NCBI RefSeq assembly: GCF_021365465.1
Contig: NZ_CP089932.1
Location: forward strand, 3,162,001 to 3,226,000
Direction: 5' to 3'
Length of the DNA: 64,000 nt
Source of the DNA: Erwinia tracheiphila
Lineage (GTDB): Bacteria > Pseudomonadota > Gammaproteobacteria > Enterobacterales > Enterobacteriaceae
Under the pieces are notes generated by a model. It saw only the letters and a list, made by a program, of their open reading frames with translations. It ran no database searches and was not told the DNA's origin. The position numbers and the translations under genes were made by a program. This document shows, piece by piece, positions 47,616 to 60,213 of the stretch. The number at the start of each line of letters is the position of its first letter. Within the stretch, counting starts at the first letter, position 1.

Positions 47616-47755
47616 TGGCTTTACCTCCACCGGCAGGCTCAAGTGCATGAGCGCCAATGGCCGCGTGCTGACGTTTTATCAGCGTCACGGCTGGCAGCAA
47701 ATCAACAACGGCGAAGGCGACCAGGGGCCGTATCTGTTGCTGCATTGCCGCAGGT
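47585..47755 (+). pseudogene. 3' scrap of a GNAT acetyltransferase
   Basis: The plus strand reads LKCMSANGRVLTFYQRHGWQ, then QINNGEGDQGPYLLLHCRR and TAA-region stop. This is the acetyl-CoA-fold end of many GNAT enzymes (N-x-R-A-x-x-FYQRxGW and GPYLLL). An EWLYLH scrap precedes it in another frame. The 5' portion is gone, fused to the thiM remnant. Confidence 0.5.
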
Positions 47756-47790
47756 AATGTGCGTGTTCTCACAAAAAGTGTTTACCGGGA

Positions 47791-48906
47791 TCACATGGTA
47801 CGGAATGCAATTCCTTCCGGTATCACCTCGCCAAGCCAGTAAAGCTGTGCGGCGACCAGACCGGCCAGTTCGCGGTATATCGCGGTAAACGCCCCTTCAG
47901 GACGGCGAATTACCGTTGGCTGTCCATCATCCAGATCTTCACGCAGGGTGATGTGCAGCGGTATCTGAGCCAACAGGCGGCTGTGATAATGCTCCACTAA
48001 TTTTTCGGCCCCTCCGGTGCCAAAAATGGCTTCCCGATGACCACACTGGCTGCATATGTGCATGCTCATATTTTCCACCACGCCAAGTACTGGTACGCTG
48101 ACTTTGTCAAACATCACAATTCCCTTACGCGCATCGGCAAGCGCCACATCCTGTGGCGTAGTCACCACAATGGCACCCGTTACCGGTATATTTTGCGCCA
48201 GCGTAAGCTGAATATCCCCGGTGCCTGGCGGCATATCCAGCACCAGATAATCCAGTTCCGGCCACAGGGTCTCATTGAGCAATTGCATCAGCGCCTTGCT
48301 GGCCATTGGGCCACGCCAGACCATAGCATTGTCATCGTTGGCCAGATAGCCGATAGAGTTCGTCGCCAGCCCGTGTGCCAGGATTGGTGCCATGTGCCTG
48401 CCATCAGGCGAGGTGGGACGTTCATCACGTGTACCCAGCATATCTGGAATTGAAGGGCCGTAAATATCCGCATCCAGCAGGCCGACCTTCGCCCCTTCCG
48501 CCGCCAGCGCCAGTGCAAGATTCACCGCGGTGCTGGACTTGCCGACCCCGCCTTTGCCTGAACTGACCGCAATAATGTTTTTAACCCCGTTGACGCCCAC
48601 ATGGTTTTTTACCCGTTTCAGGGTGGCTATATGATGATTCAGCCGCCAGCTGATAGCAGTGGCACCCGTGAGACGCAGCAGCTCTGCACTGCTGGCTTCC
48701 TTTAGCGCTGCGAAAGCGCTTTGCCAGACAAAGGGCATCACCAGTTCAAGATGCAGCGTCTGGTCCATCAACACACAATGACGCAACGCGTTCAGCTGGA
48801 TGAGGTTTTGATCAAGGGTGGCATGCTCAAAGGTGCTTAATACACCGGCCACCTTCGCGTACAGCGCTTCCGGCGAGTATTTTTCCTCAGGATATGACAT
48901 TGCCAC
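47791..48906 (-). CDS. apbC: Iron-sulfur cluster carrier ATPase ApbC/Mrp
   Basis: 371 residues. An N-terminal MIP18-like domain (about 1-90) precedes the P-loop with the deviant Walker [16 protein letters not shown] near residue 115. The Mrp signature [13 protein letters not shown] and the cluster cysteines MHICSQCGH are present. It binds and transfers Fe-S clusters; apbC mutants of Salmonella are impaired in thiamine synthesis. It is divergent from metG, with a spacer of about 160 bp. Confidence 0.95.
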   Translation of the reverse strand: MAMSYPEEKYSPEALYAKVAGVLSTFEHATLDQNLIQLNALRHCVLMDQTLHLELVMPFVWQSAFAALKEASSAELLRLTGATAISWRLNHHIATLKRVKNHVGVNGVKNIIAVSSGKGGVGKSSTAVNLALALAAEGAKVGLLDADIYGPSIPDMLGTRDERPTSPDGRHMAPILAHGLATNSIGYLANDDNAMVWRGPMASKALMQLLNETLWPELDYLVLDMPPGTGDIQLTLAQNIPVTGAIVVTTPQDVALADARKGIVMFDKVSVPVLGVVENMSMHICSQCGHREAIFGTGGAEKLVEHYHSRLLAQIPLHITLREDLDDGQPTVIRRPEGAFTAIYRELAGLVAAQLYWLGEVIPEGIAFRTM

Positions 48907-49068
48907 GGCTCCTGTTTGTGCAATTTTGTTCAGCGGAGCATATCAGATATGGCGGGGACAGGTGCAGCACATGCAAAAAATGCCTCAGGCGGTGAGGGAT
49001 GGTTTACGCAGGAAGCCCCTTTCGGTTACCATCAACCCCCTTTTTTAACAGGTATAGCAGCTCTTACT

Positions 49069-51102
49069 ATGGCTCAAGTCGCGAAAAAATTATTGGTAAC
49101 ATGCGCATTGCCGTACGCCAACGGCCCTATTCATCTTGGCCACATGCTCGAGCATATTCAGGCAGATATTTGGGTGCGCTACCAGCGAATGCGCGGCAAC
49201 GAGGTTTACTTCATCTGTGCCGATGACGCTCACGGAACGCCGATAATGCTGAAGGCACAACAGCAGGGCGTCACGCCTGAGCAGATGATTGCCGAAATGA
49301 GTCAGGAGCATCAGACCGACTTCGCGGGTTTCAATATCAGTTACGATAACTATCACTCGACGCACAGTGATGAAAACCGTGAACTGTCCACCCTGATTTA
49401 TTCCTGTCTGAAAGAGAACGGTTTTATCAAAAACCGCACTATTTCTCAGCTTTACGACCCGGAAAAAGACATGTTTCTGCCGGATCGTTTTGTGAAGGGC
49501 TCCTGCCCGAAATGCAAAGCGGTCGATCAATACGGTGACAACTGTGAGGTTTGCAGCGCCACCTACAGCCCGGCGGAGCTTATCAATCCAAAGTCTGCTG
49601 TTTCCGGTGCCACGCCGGTGATGCGCGATTCGGAACATTTCTTTTTTGATCTGCCAGAATTCGGCACCATGCTGCAGGCGTGGACCCGTTCCGGGGCGTT
49701 ACAGGCCCAGGTTGCTAATAAAATGCAGGAGTGGTTTGCAGCCGGGCTGCAACAGTGGGATATTTCCCGCGATGCGCCCTACTTCGGTTTTGAAATCCCG
49801 GATGCACCAGGTAAATATTTTTACGTCTGGCTGGATGCGCCGGTTGGCTATATGGGCTCGTTCAAAAACCTGTGCGACCGCCGCGGCGACATCGATTTCG
49901 ATGCATTCTGGCGCAAGGATTCAAACGCCGGGCTGTATCATTTTATTGGCAAAGATATCGTTTATTTCCACAGCCTGTTCTGGCCGGCCATGCTGGAAGG
50001 CAGCCGTTTTCGCAAGCCAACCAACCTGTTTGTTCACGGCTATGTCACGGTAAACGGCGCGAAAATGTCTAAATCCCGCGGCACCTTTATTAAGGCCAGC
50101 ACCTGGCTGCAACATCTTGATGCTGACAGCCTGCGTTATTATTACGCCGCGAGGCTTTCACCGCACATTGATGATATCGACCTCAATCTGGAAGATTTTG
50201 TCCAGCGCGTTAATGCCGATATCGTCAATAAAGTGGTGAACCTGGCGTCGCGTAATGCGGGTTTTATCACTAAACGCTTCGACGGCAAACTTTCGGCTGA
50301 ACTGGCCGATCCGACACTGTATAAAACCTTTACCGATGCCTCTGCCCGCATTGCTGAAGCCTGGGAAAGTCGTGAATTCAGCCGCGCCATCCGTGACATC
50401 ATGGCGCTGGCCGATGCGGCCAATCGCTATGTTGACGAACAGGCCCCATGGACGGTGGCAAAGCAGAAGGGCCGCGAGGCTGACCTGCAGGCGATCTGCT
50501 CAATGGGCATCAATCTGTTCCGCGTGCTGATGACCTGGCTAAAACCGGTGCTGCCGGGCCTGAGCGAACGTGCAGAAGCTTTCCTCAATCAGTCTCTGAA
50601 CTGGGATGATATTGAGCAGCCGCTGCTAGGTCATACTGTTGCGCCCTTTAAGGCACTCTATCAGCGTATTGAGATGGACAAGGTGAATGCGCTACTGGAC
50701 GCCTCAAAACAAGACAACGCTGCCGCAAATAAGCAGGCATTGAGTCGGCCGCTGGCCAATGCGCCGCTGCAGGAAACCATTACGTTTGATGATTTTGCCA
50801 AAGTAGATATGCGCATTGCGCTGATACAAAACGCCGAATTTGTCGATGGTTCGGACAAACTGCTGCGCCTGACCCTGGATCTGGGCGGTGAAACACGCAA
50901 TGTTTTTTCCGGTATTCGCGCAGCCTATCCAGATCCGGCTGTGCTCAATGGCCGTCTGACAGTGATGGTCGCCAACCTCGCACCGCGTAAAATGCGTTTT
51001 GGTATTTCTGAAGGTATGGTGATGGCAGCAGGCCCCGGAGGCAGCGATATTTTTCTGCTTTCCCCGGACAGCGGCGCACAGCCTGGCATGCAGGTGACAT
51101 AA
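49069..51102 (+). CDS. metG: Methionyl-tRNA synthetase
   Basis: 677 residues from [20 protein letters not shown], the E. coli length; the open frame extends 51 codons upstream, but this ATG is the conserved start. HIGH-type motif HLGH at about 21-24, zinc knuckle [17 protein letters not shown] near 145-161, and KMSKS in [12 protein letters not shown] near 333. The C-terminal OB-fold domain for dimerisation and tRNA binding (about 575-677) begins [17 protein letters not shown] clear terminator follows. Confidence 0.97.
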   Translation: MAQVAKKLLVTCALPYANGPIHLGHMLEHIQADIWVRYQRMRGNEVYFICADDAHGTPIMLKAQQQGVTPEQMIAEMSQEHQTDFAGFNISYDNYHSTHSDENRELSTLIYSCLKENGFIKNRTISQLYDPEKDMFLPDRFVKGSCPKCKAVDQYGDNCEVCSATYSPAELINPKSAVSGATPVMRDSEHFFFDLPEFGTMLQAWTRSGALQAQVANKMQEWFAAGLQQWDISRDAPYFGFEIPDAPGKYFYVWLDAPVGYMGSFKNLCDRRGDIDFDAFWRKDSNAGLYHFIGKDIVYFHSLFWPAMLEGSRFRKPTNLFVHGYVTVNGAKMSKSRGTFIKASTWLQHLDADSLRYYYAARLSPHIDDIDLNLEDFVQRVNADIVNKVVNLASRNAGFITKRFDGKLSAELADPTLYKTFTDASARIAEAWESREFSRAIRDIMALADAANRYVDEQAPWTVAKQKGREADLQAICSMGINLFRVLMTWLKPVLPGLSERAEAFLNQSLNWDDIEQPLLGHTVAPFKALYQRIEMDKVNALLDASKQDNAAANKQALSRPLANAPLQETITFDDFAKVDMRIALIQNAEFVDGSDKLLRLTLDLGGETRNVFSGIRAAYPDPAVLNGRLTVMVANLAPRKMRFGISEGMVMAAGPGGSDIFLLSPDSGAQPGMQVT

Positions 51103-51135
51103 CCCTGCGGCAGCGCCATCGCACCACCAGACAGC

Positions 51136-51160
51136 AAGGGCGGATATTCCGCCCTTTTTT
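51136..51160 (+). terminator. Intrinsic terminator after metG
   Basis: A 9-bp stem, AAGGGCGGA / TCCGCCCTT, with a three-base loop runs into a T-tract. Confidence 0.92.
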
Positions 51161-51251
51161 ACGCAGGTGGGGTGTCTTCAGGAACATACGCTTAGTGACA
51201 CAAAGAGCACGTTACTCGTAAGGTTAATGCTAATAAAAACAGGGTCTTGTC

Positions 51252-51647
51252 ATGCGCAGTACGCTTTATGCAGGCGGGCGCTATCTTCGCGCTTTCCTGA
51301 TTATTTACCTCTCACTGTGGGCCGGTAACGGCATCGCCTCACTGTTACCGGTGATGATCCCCGGCAGCATTATCGGCATACTGCTTTTGTTTGCGCTGCT
51401 TGCCAGCCAGCTGCTGCCGGTCCGTTGGGTACAGCCAGGCAGCAGACTGCTGATCCGCTACATGGCGCTGCTGTTTGTTCCCATCAGCGTTGGCGTAATG
51501 GAACACACCGATATTCTCCGCGCCCAGTTTGGCCCGATTGTGGTTTCCGTGGCGCTGAGTACCTTTATCGTATTGATTACCGTCGGTCTGGCTTCACACA
51601 AGCTGCACGGTCGTGCGACGCTCAAGCCGGGAGCGAGCGATGAGTGA
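51252..51647 (+). CDS. yohJ: CidA/LrgA family membrane protein YohJ
   Basis: 131 residues with four hydrophobic segments and the family motif [20 protein letters not shown]. YohJ-type proteins are holin-like partners of LrgB/YohK. In E. coli the pair has been linked to 3-hydroxypropionate or pyruvate-type transport, still open. It overlaps yohK by eight bases, so it is translated as a unit. Confidence 0.93.
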   Translation: MRSTLYAGGRYLRAFLIIYLSLWAGNGIASLLPVMIPGSIIGILLLFALLASQLLPVRWVQPGSRLLIRYMALLFVPISVGVMEHTDILRAQFGPIVVSVALSTFIVLITVGLASHKLHGRATLKPGASDE

Positions 51648-52332
51648 CATCTGGTGGTCCCTGCCGCTGACGCTGGGAACGTTTTTTTCTGCACGTAAAC
51701 TGGCGGCCAGGGTTAACCTCTCATTTTTTAATCCCCTGCTGATTTCTATGGCGGCTATTATTCCGTTACTGCTGGTCATCAATATGCCTTACGCTCGCTA
51801 CTTCGACGGCAGTAAGGTGCTGAATCAGCTACTTCAGCCTGCAGTGGTAGCCCTAGCTGTACCGCTGTACGAGCAGCTGCATCAGATTCGCGCACGCTGG
51901 AAATCGATTATTGGCATTTGCTTCATTGGCAGCCTGACCGCGATGATCTCCGGTACCGCCATTGCGCTGTGGATGGGGGCGACGCCACAGATCGCCGCCA
52001 CCGTTATGCCAAAGTCGGTGACAACGCCGATTGCCATGGCGGTATCGTCCACGCTAGGAGGTGTCCCGGCAATCAGCGCCATCTGCGTACTAATAGCCGG
52101 AGTGCTGGGCGCGGTATTTGGACATATGCTGTTGGACAGACTTCGTATTCGTCTGAAATCCGCGCGAGGTCTGGCCATCGGCAATGCTTCCCACGCGTTG
52201 GGGACAGCGCGCTGTGCCGAGCTGGATTATCAGGAAGGGACTTACAGCTCGCTGGCACTGGTAATTTGCGGCATTATTACCTCTTTACTGGCACCGTTAC
52301 TGTTTCCACTGTTGTTACATCTCTGGCAATGA
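51640..52332 (+). CDS. yohK: LrgB family membrane protein YohK
   Basis: 230 residues from the ATG inside the end of yohJ ([20 protein letters not shown]); an upstream extension of nine codons is not supported. The LrgB pattern is clear: [51 protein letters not shown] and SHALGTARC. Integral membrane partner of YohJ. Cdd follows after its own promoter region. Confidence 0.94.
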   Translation: MSDIWWSLPLTLGTFFSARKLAARVNLSFFNPLLISMAAIIPLLLVINMPYARYFDGSKVLNQLLQPAVVALAVPLYEQLHQIRARWKSIIGICFIGSLTAMISGTAIALWMGATPQIAATVMPKSVTTPIAMAVSSTLGGVPAISAICVLIAGVLGAVFGHMLLDRLRIRLKSARGLAIGNASHALGTARCAELDYQEGTYSSLALVICGIITSLLAPLLFPLLLHLWQ

Positions 52333-52334
52333 AC

Positions 52335-52350
52335 TTTGATTCCATTCACA
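52335..52350 (+). promoter_or_regulatory. CRP-like site 1 of cdd promoter
   Basis: TTTGA-N6-TCACA, 9 of 10 core bases of the CRP consensus. Its centre is 52 bp from the second site, the tandem CRP spacing known for E. coli cdd, where CytR binds in between. Confidence 0.65.
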
Positions 52351-52386
52351 TATTTTTTATATTTGTTTCATAAACTGCATTATTAG

Positions 52387-52402
52387 CGTGATAAAAATCA
52401 CA
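52387..52402 (+). promoter_or_regulatory. CRP-like site 2 of cdd promoter
   Basis: CGTGA-N6-TCACA, 9 of 10 core bases, about 58 bp upstream of the cdd ATG. A GC-rich hairpin (CGGCCCG / CGGGCCG, 52416-52438) follows in the leader. Confidence 0.7.
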
Positions 52403-52459
52403 TTAATAAACCTCGCGGCCCGCCATGATAACGGGCCGTAATCGTGAAAGAGATTTGCC

Positions 52460-53344
52460 ATGCAATCCCGTTTTCAGACTGCCCTGGCCAGCCTGCCGCC
52501 TTTGTTGCAGACTGCCGTTTTTCCTTTTCTCAACGCCAACGATTTTCCAGGCTACTTTACATCCGGCCAGGTCTCCGCCATTTTGTCCGAAAGCGGCCTT
52601 GACCACCGTGAACTGACGTTTGCTTTGCTGCCGCTGGCGGCCGCCTGCGCGGTAACGCCCCTTTCCGGCTTTAACGTTGGCGCTGTCGCACTGGGCGAAA
52701 GCGGCCACTTATGGTTTGGCGCTAATATGGAATTCCCCGGCGCAACCATGCAGCAAACCGTGCATGCCGAGCAGAGCGCCGTTACCCATGCGTGGATGCG
52801 CGGCGAAACCAGGCTGGTGGCAATGACCATCAACTATACGCCGTGCGGCCACTGTCGCCAGTTTATGAATGAACTGAACAGCGCAACCACCCTGTCGATT
52901 CATCTGCCCGGACGCCCGCCTGCACTGCTGGTGGATTATCTGCCGGACACGTTTGGCCCGCGCGATTTATCGATCCACACCCTGCTGCTCGACCCAGTAG
53001 ACCACGGTCTCGTCATCAAGGGCAATCCCCTTCACCGGGCCGCGTTAGACGCCGCTAACCGCAGTTACGCACCCTATTCTCAGGCACTGAGCGGCGTGGC
53101 CCTGCAAACCGCTGATGGCACCATTTTTTCCGGCAGCTACGCCGAGAATGCCGCGTTCAATCCCAGCCTTCCGCCACTACAGGCAGCGCTTATTCTGCTC
53201 AATATGAGCGGCTATGACATGCAGGATATTCAGCGTGCAATGCTGGCTGAAGAAGCTGATGCGAAGCTGATTCAGCGCCACGCAACTGAGGCAACGCTTC
53301 AGGCGCTGGGGTGCCGCGATATCACCCTGATTCCTTTACGTTAA
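52460..53344 (+). CDS. cdd: Cytidine deaminase
   Basis: 294 residues, as in E. coli. The catalytic zinc motifs are [11 protein letters not shown], then [11 protein letters not shown] (His-Ala-Glu) and TPCGHCRQF (PCxxC); a second, non-catalytic repeat of the deaminase fold follows ([18 protein letters not shown]). It deaminates cytidine and deoxycytidine in salvage. The tandem CRP sites upstream indicate CRP/CytR control. Confidence 0.96.
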   Translation: MQSRFQTALASLPPLLQTAVFPFLNANDFPGYFTSGQVSAILSESGLDHRELTFALLPLAAACAVTPLSGFNVGAVALGESGHLWFGANMEFPGATMQQTVHAEQSAVTHAWMRGETRLVAMTINYTPCGHCRQFMNELNSATTLSIHLPGRPPALLVDYLPDTFGPRDLSIHTLLLDPVDHGLVIKGNPLHRAALDAANRSYAPYSQALSGVALQTADGTIFSGSYAENAAFNPSLPPLQAALILLNMSGYDMQDIQRAMLAEEADAKLIQRHATEATLQALGCRDITLIPLR

Positions 53345-53463
53345 TGTTGTCAATTGCACAAAATCAACAGCCCTTGTGAATAGCTGCTAACAAAAGCTGT
53401 ACTTTCATGCGAATTATTCTAGGATTGCCCCACAACATTATCCTCCGAATGAGTATTACTGAC

Positions 53464-55161
53464 ATGGAACTCGAACACGAAAGTAAACGGCCACTTTATA
53501 TCCCTTATGCTGGCCCTATTTTACTGGAATTTCCCCTATTAAATAAAGGCAGCGCCTTTTCCGTTGAGGAACGCAATGAATTCAATTTGCGTGGACTACT
53601 GCCCGAAACGGTAGAAACCATCGAAGAACAGGCGCAACGCGCCTGGCGTCAGTTCCAGGACTTCAAAAACGATAACGATAAACATGTCTACCTGCGCAAC
53701 ATCCAGGATACTAACGAAACGCTGTTCTACCGGCTGCTGGACAATCATCTTGAAGAGATGATGCCGATTATCTATACCCCAACTGTGGGGGCCGCCTGCG
53801 AGCACTTCTCGGAAATTTATCGCCGCGCCCGTGGCGTATTTATCTCCTATCCGAATCGCGAAAATATTGAAGATATGTTGCAAAACGCCACCAAGCAGAA
53901 CGTTAAGGTGATTGTGGTCACCGACGGCGAACGAATTCTTGGGCTGGGCGATCAGGGTATCGGCGGAATGGGCATTCCAATCGGCAAACTGTCGCTCTAT
54001 ACCGCCTGCGGCGGCATCAGCCCGGCCTATACCCTGCCTATCGTGCTGGATGTCGGCACCAACAATCAGCAGTTGCTGAACGACCCGCTGTACATGGGCT
54101 GGCGTCATCCGCGAATTACCGGCGAAGAGTACGATCAGTTTGTTGATGAATTTATTCAGGCAGTAAAAAGTCGTTGGCCGAATGTACTGCTGCAGTTCGA
54201 AGACTTTGCGCAGAAAAATGCCATGCCGCTGCTGGAACGTTACCGGAATGAAGTATGCTGCTTTAATGACGATATTCAGGGTACCGCATCGGTGACGCTG
54301 GGTACGCTGATTGCCGCCAGCCGCGCGGCTGGCAGCAAACTAAGTGAGCAAAAGGTGGTATTCCTTGGGGCCGGTTCCGCGGGCTGCGGCATCGCCGAGC
54401 AAATTGTTGCTGAAATGAAATCGGAAGGCCTGAGTGACGATGAAGCGCGCGCCCGCGTGTTTATTGTCGATCGTTTTGGCCTGCTTACCGACAAATTGCC
54501 CAATTTGATCAGTTTCCAAAGCAAGCTGGTGCAGAAAAGCGACAATCTGAGCGACTGGGATTCTTCATCCGATTCGCTATCGCTGCTTGACGTGGTCCGC
54601 AATGCCCGGCCGGACATCCTGATTGGTGTCTCCGGTCAGACTGGCTTGTTCAGTGAAGAGATTATTCGGGAAATGCATAAGCACTGCCCACGGCCCATCG
54701 TGATGCCGTTGTCCAACCCCACCTCGCGCGTGGAAGCAACGCCGCAGGATATTCTGACATGGACCAATGGCGAAGCGCTGGTTGCCACCGGCAGCCCGTT
54801 CACACCAGTGACGCTGAAGGAAAAAACATACCCTATTGCCCAGTGTAATAACTCCTATATTTTCCCCGGTGTTGGCCTGGGCGTTATCGCTTCTGGTGCA
54901 ACCCGCGTAACCGATTCGATGCTGATGGCAGCCAGCCGCGCACTGGCGGAATGTTCCCCGCTGGTTAACGATGGCAAAGGCCCGGTGCTGCCCGAGGTCA
55001 AAGATATTCAGGGCGTGTCAAAGGTGATTGCCATGGCGGTGGGCAAAGCGGCACAGGAAGCCGGCGTAGCCGTTGCCACCACGGAGGATGTCCTGTCCCG
55101 CGCCATCTCCGCCAACTTCTGGCTGCCGCAATACCGTCACTATCGACGTACCTCTATCTGA
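53464..55161 (+). CDS. maeA: NAD-dependent malic enzyme
   Basis: 565 residues from [20 protein letters not shown], the family start and length; the frame runs 19 codons further upstream. The N-terminal malic domain carries [14 protein letters not shown] and [20 protein letters not shown]. The metal site [14 protein letters not shown] and the nucleotide-binding glycine motif [14 protein letters not shown] follow. It decarboxylates malate to pyruvate with NAD. A 10-bp GC hairpin without U-tract (55166-55195) follows the stop; the rest of the 226-bp spacer is unremarkable. Confidence 0.96.
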   Translation: MELEHESKRPLYIPYAGPILLEFPLLNKGSAFSVEERNEFNLRGLLPETVETIEEQAQRAWRQFQDFKNDNDKHVYLRNIQDTNETLFYRLLDNHLEEMMPIIYTPTVGAACEHFSEIYRRARGVFISYPNRENIEDMLQNATKQNVKVIVVTDGERILGLGDQGIGGMGIPIGKLSLYTACGGISPAYTLPIVLDVGTNNQQLLNDPLYMGWRHPRITGEEYDQFVDEFIQAVKSRWPNVLLQFEDFAQKNAMPLLERYRNEVCCFNDDIQGTASVTLGTLIAASRAAGSKLSEQKVVFLGAGSAGCGIAEQIVAEMKSEGLSDDEARARVFIVDRFGLLTDKLPNLISFQSKLVQKSDNLSDWDSSSDSLSLLDVVRNARPDILIGVSGQTGLFSEEIIREMHKHCPRPIVMPLSNPTSRVEATPQDILTWTNGEALVATGSPFTPVTLKEKTYPIAQCNNSYIFPGVGLGVIASGATRVTDSMLMAASRALAECSPLVNDGKGPVLPEVKDIQGVSKVIAMAVGKAAQEAGVAVATTEDVLSRAISANFWLPQYRHYRRTSI

Positions 55162-55375
55162 GGGCGTTCGCCGGGTGGCTCTTCGCCCGGCGAACGGACG
55201 CGACGTCCGATAATCACTAGTGAGCACCAGTGCGGCTTATAACATCGGGCGAGTTCTCGCCTGTGCTGCCAGTCTGGGGCAACATAAGCACAAAATCCTA
55301 CCCTGTACCGTTATGCTGCTTGCTTCACCTCGCTGGGTAAAGTAGCCTTGAGCCACCTTTTTACGCCAATTTTGA

Positions 55376-56233
<858 letters not shown>

Positions 56234-56885
56234 CCTTACGTTTATATGACATCACCAGGTCGCTGCCCACTCGTTCCTCAGTGGCTGCGCTGATTGCCAT
56301 CACGACACTGACATACACTGATTGCTCCATTCTAAGGCTGTATTTTTGGTCAGGGATATGCCGCAGAAGGACATTGTCTTTGGCGTATAGAACAGCATTG
56401 CACATATCATTACACCAGTGAGAGATCCTTCTTTGTTGCAAACAGCTTTCTGTGCGCCCGCCTGAGGAAAATCAGACGTCCATCGTGATTTAGTCGGATT
56501 CCCACCGCAGGATCGTTCATACTTTCAGCACCACGCCGGTTTGATTTCTGCGGTAAACACTGTCTGTGCACAGAATAAGATTAAATACACCTGCGAGCGG
56601 CGCGTTAATGACAGAGCCAGCAGCACTGGAGGTGCATTGTGCAAACCAGATACTGTTGGCAATAGCACGGGTGCAGCCTGCTTTCCTGTTAACAACAGAA
56701 AGCCAGCCCGGATTGCCCCTCACCGCGGTAAGCTCAGTACATGACCAGGGAAGCAGGGCAGTCCCTTTTAAAGCCAGAGTGATAGCACCTCTGGCAGAAT
56801 GTTTCTGAAGGTCACTGCCAGTCTGTTATTACTTTTGCACAATCCCTCGCATCATTCAAATTCTGAGGATGGCGTTTGCGCTACC

Positions 56886-57527
56886 CGTAAAAAACCACCT
56901 GTATAGCAGGTGGCATTGATTTCGCCCCACAGGGGCGCACTAAGTCCAGACTCAGAGAGCCTTCCCTTCACACTGCTTTCAGTGGAAGCTGGCTCTCTTC
57001 AACTTCATGTTTTTCCTGATACTTCACGTACTTTATTATCATTTCTTCGTTTATACCTACGGTATCGACACAATAACCTCTTGCCCAAAAATCATTCCCC
57101 CACTGCTTGTTCTTACGCAGGCAGGGAAATTTACTGAACAATCGAAGGGCTGTTTTACCCTTTAAGTCGCCTGTTACATGGGAAATCGAAAGCCGTGGAG
57201 GCACTTTTACCCGCAAAGGGACATGGTCTGTCTGGACATTCAGCTCCACTACTTCTATCCCGGGCTGCTCACCTGAGATCCTTATCGGCTTACAGACCTC
57301 TTTACCAACATTGTTACTAAGGATGCGAAACCGGTACCTGGGTGTCCATACGATATGATATTGACAACACCAGAGCACATGAGATGCTTTCTGGAATCTG
57401 CTCATGGTTAAATCCCTGGCAGTTATGGGGATAATAGATTCGGATTTTCCCATGAGTAGCATGACTGGCAGAGCCAGCTTATTGCTGACCACCTCCACAG
57501 GAAGTGGTGTTCATGCAGGGATAAAAA
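56886..57527 (-). mobile_element. IS200-type element, copy 2 (HUH motif altered)
   Basis: About 642 bp, nearly identical to copy 1 at 23200. It carries the end palindrome CCACCTGTATAGCAGGTGG. The element ends at the T-tract of the mglC terminator. The preceding 56234-56885 (652 bp) has several short frames but nothing I can identify. Confidence 0.88.
56968..57405 (-). pseudogene. tnpA: IS200-type transposase with HUH motif changed to HVP
   Basis: From MSRFQKASHVLWCCQYHIVW the frame is open for about 146 codons, the family length. The catalytic metal pair reads DHVPL where copy 1 has DHVHL, so the second His of the HUH motif is Pro. The tyrosine helix YVKYQEK remains. A protein can be made but strand cleavage is unlikely. 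It probably still binds ends if expressed. Confidence 0.75.
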
Positions 57528-57551
57528 AACCAGACGGTATAAACCGTCTGG
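57523..57551 (-). terminator. Intrinsic terminator of the mgl operon
   Basis: On the minus strand an 8-bp stem CCAGACGG / CCGTCTGG with a six-base loop is followed by seven T. The T-tract coincides with the edge of IS200 copy 2. Confidence 0.9.
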
Positions 57552-57572
57552 TCCTGGTGTTGACAACAAAAG

Positions 57573-58583
57573 TTACTTCTTGCGGGCGTATTTGAGTGAA
57601 TCCAGCGCTACAGCGAAAATGATAATGCCGCCTTTGATAATATACTGCCAGTAAGGATTCACTCCGATATAGGTTAAACCGTAGTTAATAACGGTGAAGA
57701 TCAGTACGCCGGTTACCACGCCAGCAACCGTGCCCACGCCACCGGCGAAGGAGACACCACCGACCACGCAGGCAGCAATGGCGTCGAGTTCGTACATAAA
57801 ACCCAGGTTGTTGGTAGCAGAACCGATACGGCCAGCTTCCAACATGCCGCCGAATGCGTAGAACACACCGGACAGGGCATAAATCAGAATCAGGTTGAAG
57901 TTAACGTTCACCCCAGAAACCTTGGCCGCTTCCGGGTTACCGCCGATGGCAAAAATGTTTTTACCGAAGCGGGTTTTGTTCCAGAGGATCCAAACAAAGA
58001 AAATGGCAATGGCCGCATAAAAAGTGATGTAAGAAAGCTTGAAGTCACCAAAGCGGATAAAGCCCTGCGCAAAGGTGGAAAACTTATCATCAAACCCGGC
58101 AATCGGAGAGGCACCCACATAGTCGTAATAGAGCGAGTTAATACCGTAAACGATAATCATGGTGCCCAGGGTAGTGATAAAGGGCGTCACCTTAAGATAA
58201 GCGATAATCAGGCCGTTAATCAGACCAATTATTCCGCCGATGACGCAGACGGCCAGGATCACCAATGGAATAGGCACCGTGTCCAGATGAGGAAAAACCT
58301 TATTAGCGTTGTCCATGGCCTGGAGCAACGTCGCCGCCACCACCGCCGCCAGCCCCACCTGACGACCGGCAGAAAGATCGGTACCCTGGGTGACGATCAG
58401 TCCGGCTACGCCAAGTGCAATAATAATACGGACAGAAGACTGGGTAAGAATGTTACTCAGGTTGGTCAAACTTAAGAATGTCGGATCCTGGAAAATAATA
58501 ATTGCCAGCAATACCAGCAACACCACATATATCCCACCCTCTTTTAACCAGGTGAGCGCATTTTTTTTATTTACAGCATTCAT
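57573..58583 (-). CDS. mglC: Galactose/methyl-galactoside ABC permease MglC
   Basis: 336 residues from MNAVNKKNALTWLKEGGIYV, the E. coli length; a longer frame of 27 codons overlaps mglA and is rejected. About ten membrane segments of the BPD_transp_2 family, with the GTDLSAGRQVGLAAVVAATL conserved loop. It is the membrane channel that works with MglA and MglB to import galactose. Last gene of mglBAC. Confidence 0.96.
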   Translation of the reverse strand: MNAVNKKNALTWLKEGGIYVVLLVLLAIIIFQDPTFLSLTNLSNILTQSSVRIIIALGVAGLIVTQGTDLSAGRQVGLAAVVAATLLQAMDNANKVFPHLDTVPIPLVILAVCVIGGIIGLINGLIIAYLKVTPFITTLGTMIIVYGINSLYYDYVGASPIAGFDDKFSTFAQGFIRFGDFKLSYITFYAAIAIFFVWILWNKTRFGKNIFAIGGNPEAAKVSGVNVNFNLILIYALSGVFYAFGGMLEAGRIGSATNNLGFMYELDAIAACVVGGVSFAGGVGTVAGVVTGVLIFTVINYGLTYIGVNPYWQYIIKGGIIIFAVALDSLKYARKK

Positions 58584-58602
58584 GGTCACAGCCCTTACCT
58601 TA

Positions 58603-60123
58603 TTAAAGGTGCTTCGATGCCAAACGTAATATTTCGTTTTGCGTAGTCGTTTTGGTTTCAACAATACCTGCCACCATGCCGTTACTCATTACCAGAACCC
58701 TGTCGGTAATACCTAATAGCTCTGGCATTTCGGAAGAGATAATAATGATGCCCTTTTCTCTCTTCGCCAGTTCAGCAATCAGTTGATAAATTTCGAACTT
58801 CGCCCCGACGTCAATACCGCGCGTAGGTTCATCCAACATCAAAATTTCTGGCTGGGTTAATAACCAGCGACCAATAATAACTTTTTGCTGATTCCCCCCG
58901 GACAAAGAACCAATTGATGTGGCATGCCCCGGTGTTTTTACCCGCATGGAATCAATAACCCATTGGGTATCACTTTTCATTCGGCTGTTATCAAGAAGGC
59001 CAAGGCTGTTTTTATATTTACGGATATTTGAAATCAGTGAATTAAACCCGATATCCAGAAAAGCATAGATACCCGTTGCGCGCCGCTCTTCTGTAACCAG
59101 CGCAAAACCGTTGTTAATCGCTTCGTTGGCGCTGTTGTTATTAATTTTTTTACCGTGAAGCCTGATTGTCCCACCCGACTTCTCGCGGATTCCAAACAGC
59201 GTTTCCACAATATCGGTACGCTTTGCGCCAACCAGCCCTGCCACGCCGAGAATTTCACCCTTGCGCAGATCGAACGATATATCACGAATAGAAGGCTGAC
59301 GCAGGGACGTCAGGTTGCGTACTTCAAGGATGGTTTCACCCGGCGTGTTGGTTTTATCCGGGAAGCGCTGGCTGAGTGAGCGTCCTACCATCATGGCAAT
59401 GATTTTATCCATGTCCAGTCCGTCAAGCGGCTGGGTAGCGATCCACTGTCCATCGCGCAGAATAGTGATTTCATCGCAGAGCTGGAATATTTCTTCCATT
59501 TTGTGCGAGATATAAACAATACCGCAGCCGCGATCTTTCAGCTTACGAATAATAGTAAAAAGGTGGTTAACTTCTTTTTCCGTTAATGATGACGTTGGCT
59601 CATCCATAATGACGATTTTCGCATCATAGGAAAAAGCTTTGGCAATTTCGATCATCTGCATTTGCGAAACAGAAAGAGAAACGACCTTGTCACGTGGGTC
59701 GATGTCAATATCCAGTTCGTCAAATATCGCTTTGGTATCGCGGTACATTTTGTCCTGATCGACAAAAAAACCTTTGCGCGGATAACGACCCAGCCACATG
59801 TTATCCATTACCGTGCGCTGCAGCACCAGGTTTAATTCCTGATGAACCATTGAAACGCCATTTTCCAGTGCTTCTTTAGAACTTTTGAAATCGATTTCAC
59901 GGCCCTGGAAAACAACACTTCCGTTGTCTTTGCTGTATATACCAAACAGGCATTTTAATAATGTTGATTTTCCGGCGCCATTCTCACCCATTAAAGCGTG
60001 CACCGAATGCGGGCGGATTTTTAAATTTACGTTGTCCAGTGCCTTAACACCGGGAAATGATTTACTGACGTTGGTCATTTCCAGCAAATATTCGCGCTGT
60101 TCGGGTTGTTTATCGCTGCCCAT
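58603..60123 (-). CDS. mglA: Galactose/methyl-galactoside ABC ATPase MglA
   Basis: 506 residues from [20 protein letters not shown]; the frame reads 26 codons further upstream, through the mglB-mglA hairpin, and is not used. Two ABC domains: Walker [10 protein letters not shown] near 45, signature [15 protein letters not shown], Walker [12 protein letters not shown], and in the second half [14 protein letters not shown] with [12 protein letters not shown]. Second-domain Walker A is degenerate (VGAKRTD), as usual in sugar ATPases. Confidence 0.96.
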   Translation of the reverse strand: MGSDKQPEQREYLLEMTNVSKSFPGVKALDNVNLKIRPHSVHALMGENGAGKSTLLKCLFGIYSKDNGSVVFQGREIDFKSSKEALENGVSMVHQELNLVLQRTVMDNMWLGRYPRKGFFVDQDKMYRDTKAIFDELDIDIDPRDKVVSLSVSQMQMIEIAKAFSYDAKIVIMDEPTSSLTEKEVNHLFTIIRKLKDRGCGIVYISHKMEEIFQLCDEITILRDGQWIATQPLDGLDMDKIIAMMVGRSLSQRFPDKTNTPGETILEVRNLTSLRQPSIRDISFDLRKGEILGVAGLVGAKRTDIVETLFGIREKSGGTIRLHGKKINNNSANEAINNGFALVTEERRATGIYAFLDIGFNSLISNIRKYKNSLGLLDNSRMKSDTQWVIDSMRVKTPGHATSIGSLSGGNQQKVIIGRWLLTQPEILMLDEPTRGIDVGAKFEIYQLIAELAKREKGIIIISSEMPELLGITDRVLVMSNGMVAGIVETKTTTQNEILRLASKHL

Positions 60124-60175
60124 AATTCTACCTGGCTTAACATTGAGTGAAACCGGAACCTGACGGCTGCCCCGG

Positions 60176-60199
60176 AAAAGGGCGCACCTGACTGCGCCC
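60176..60199 (-). terminator. Partial terminator / stabilising hairpin between mglB and mglA
   Basis: On the minus strand a 7-bp stem GGGCGCA / TGCGCCC with a six-base loop is followed by only four U. This suits partial termination or 3'-end protection, giving more binding protein than ATPase. Confidence 0.6.
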
Positions 60200-60213
60200 A
60201 TACCCGTGACAGT

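Noticed and set aside
47600..47790. TPP riboswitch expected upstream of thiM
   Set aside because: No THI-box core was recognised; the space is occupied by a GNAT remnant.
56234..56885. Short frames between sanA and IS200 copy 2
   Set aside because: None has recognisable motifs, a good ribosome site or consistent codon pattern; probably decayed intergenic sequence.
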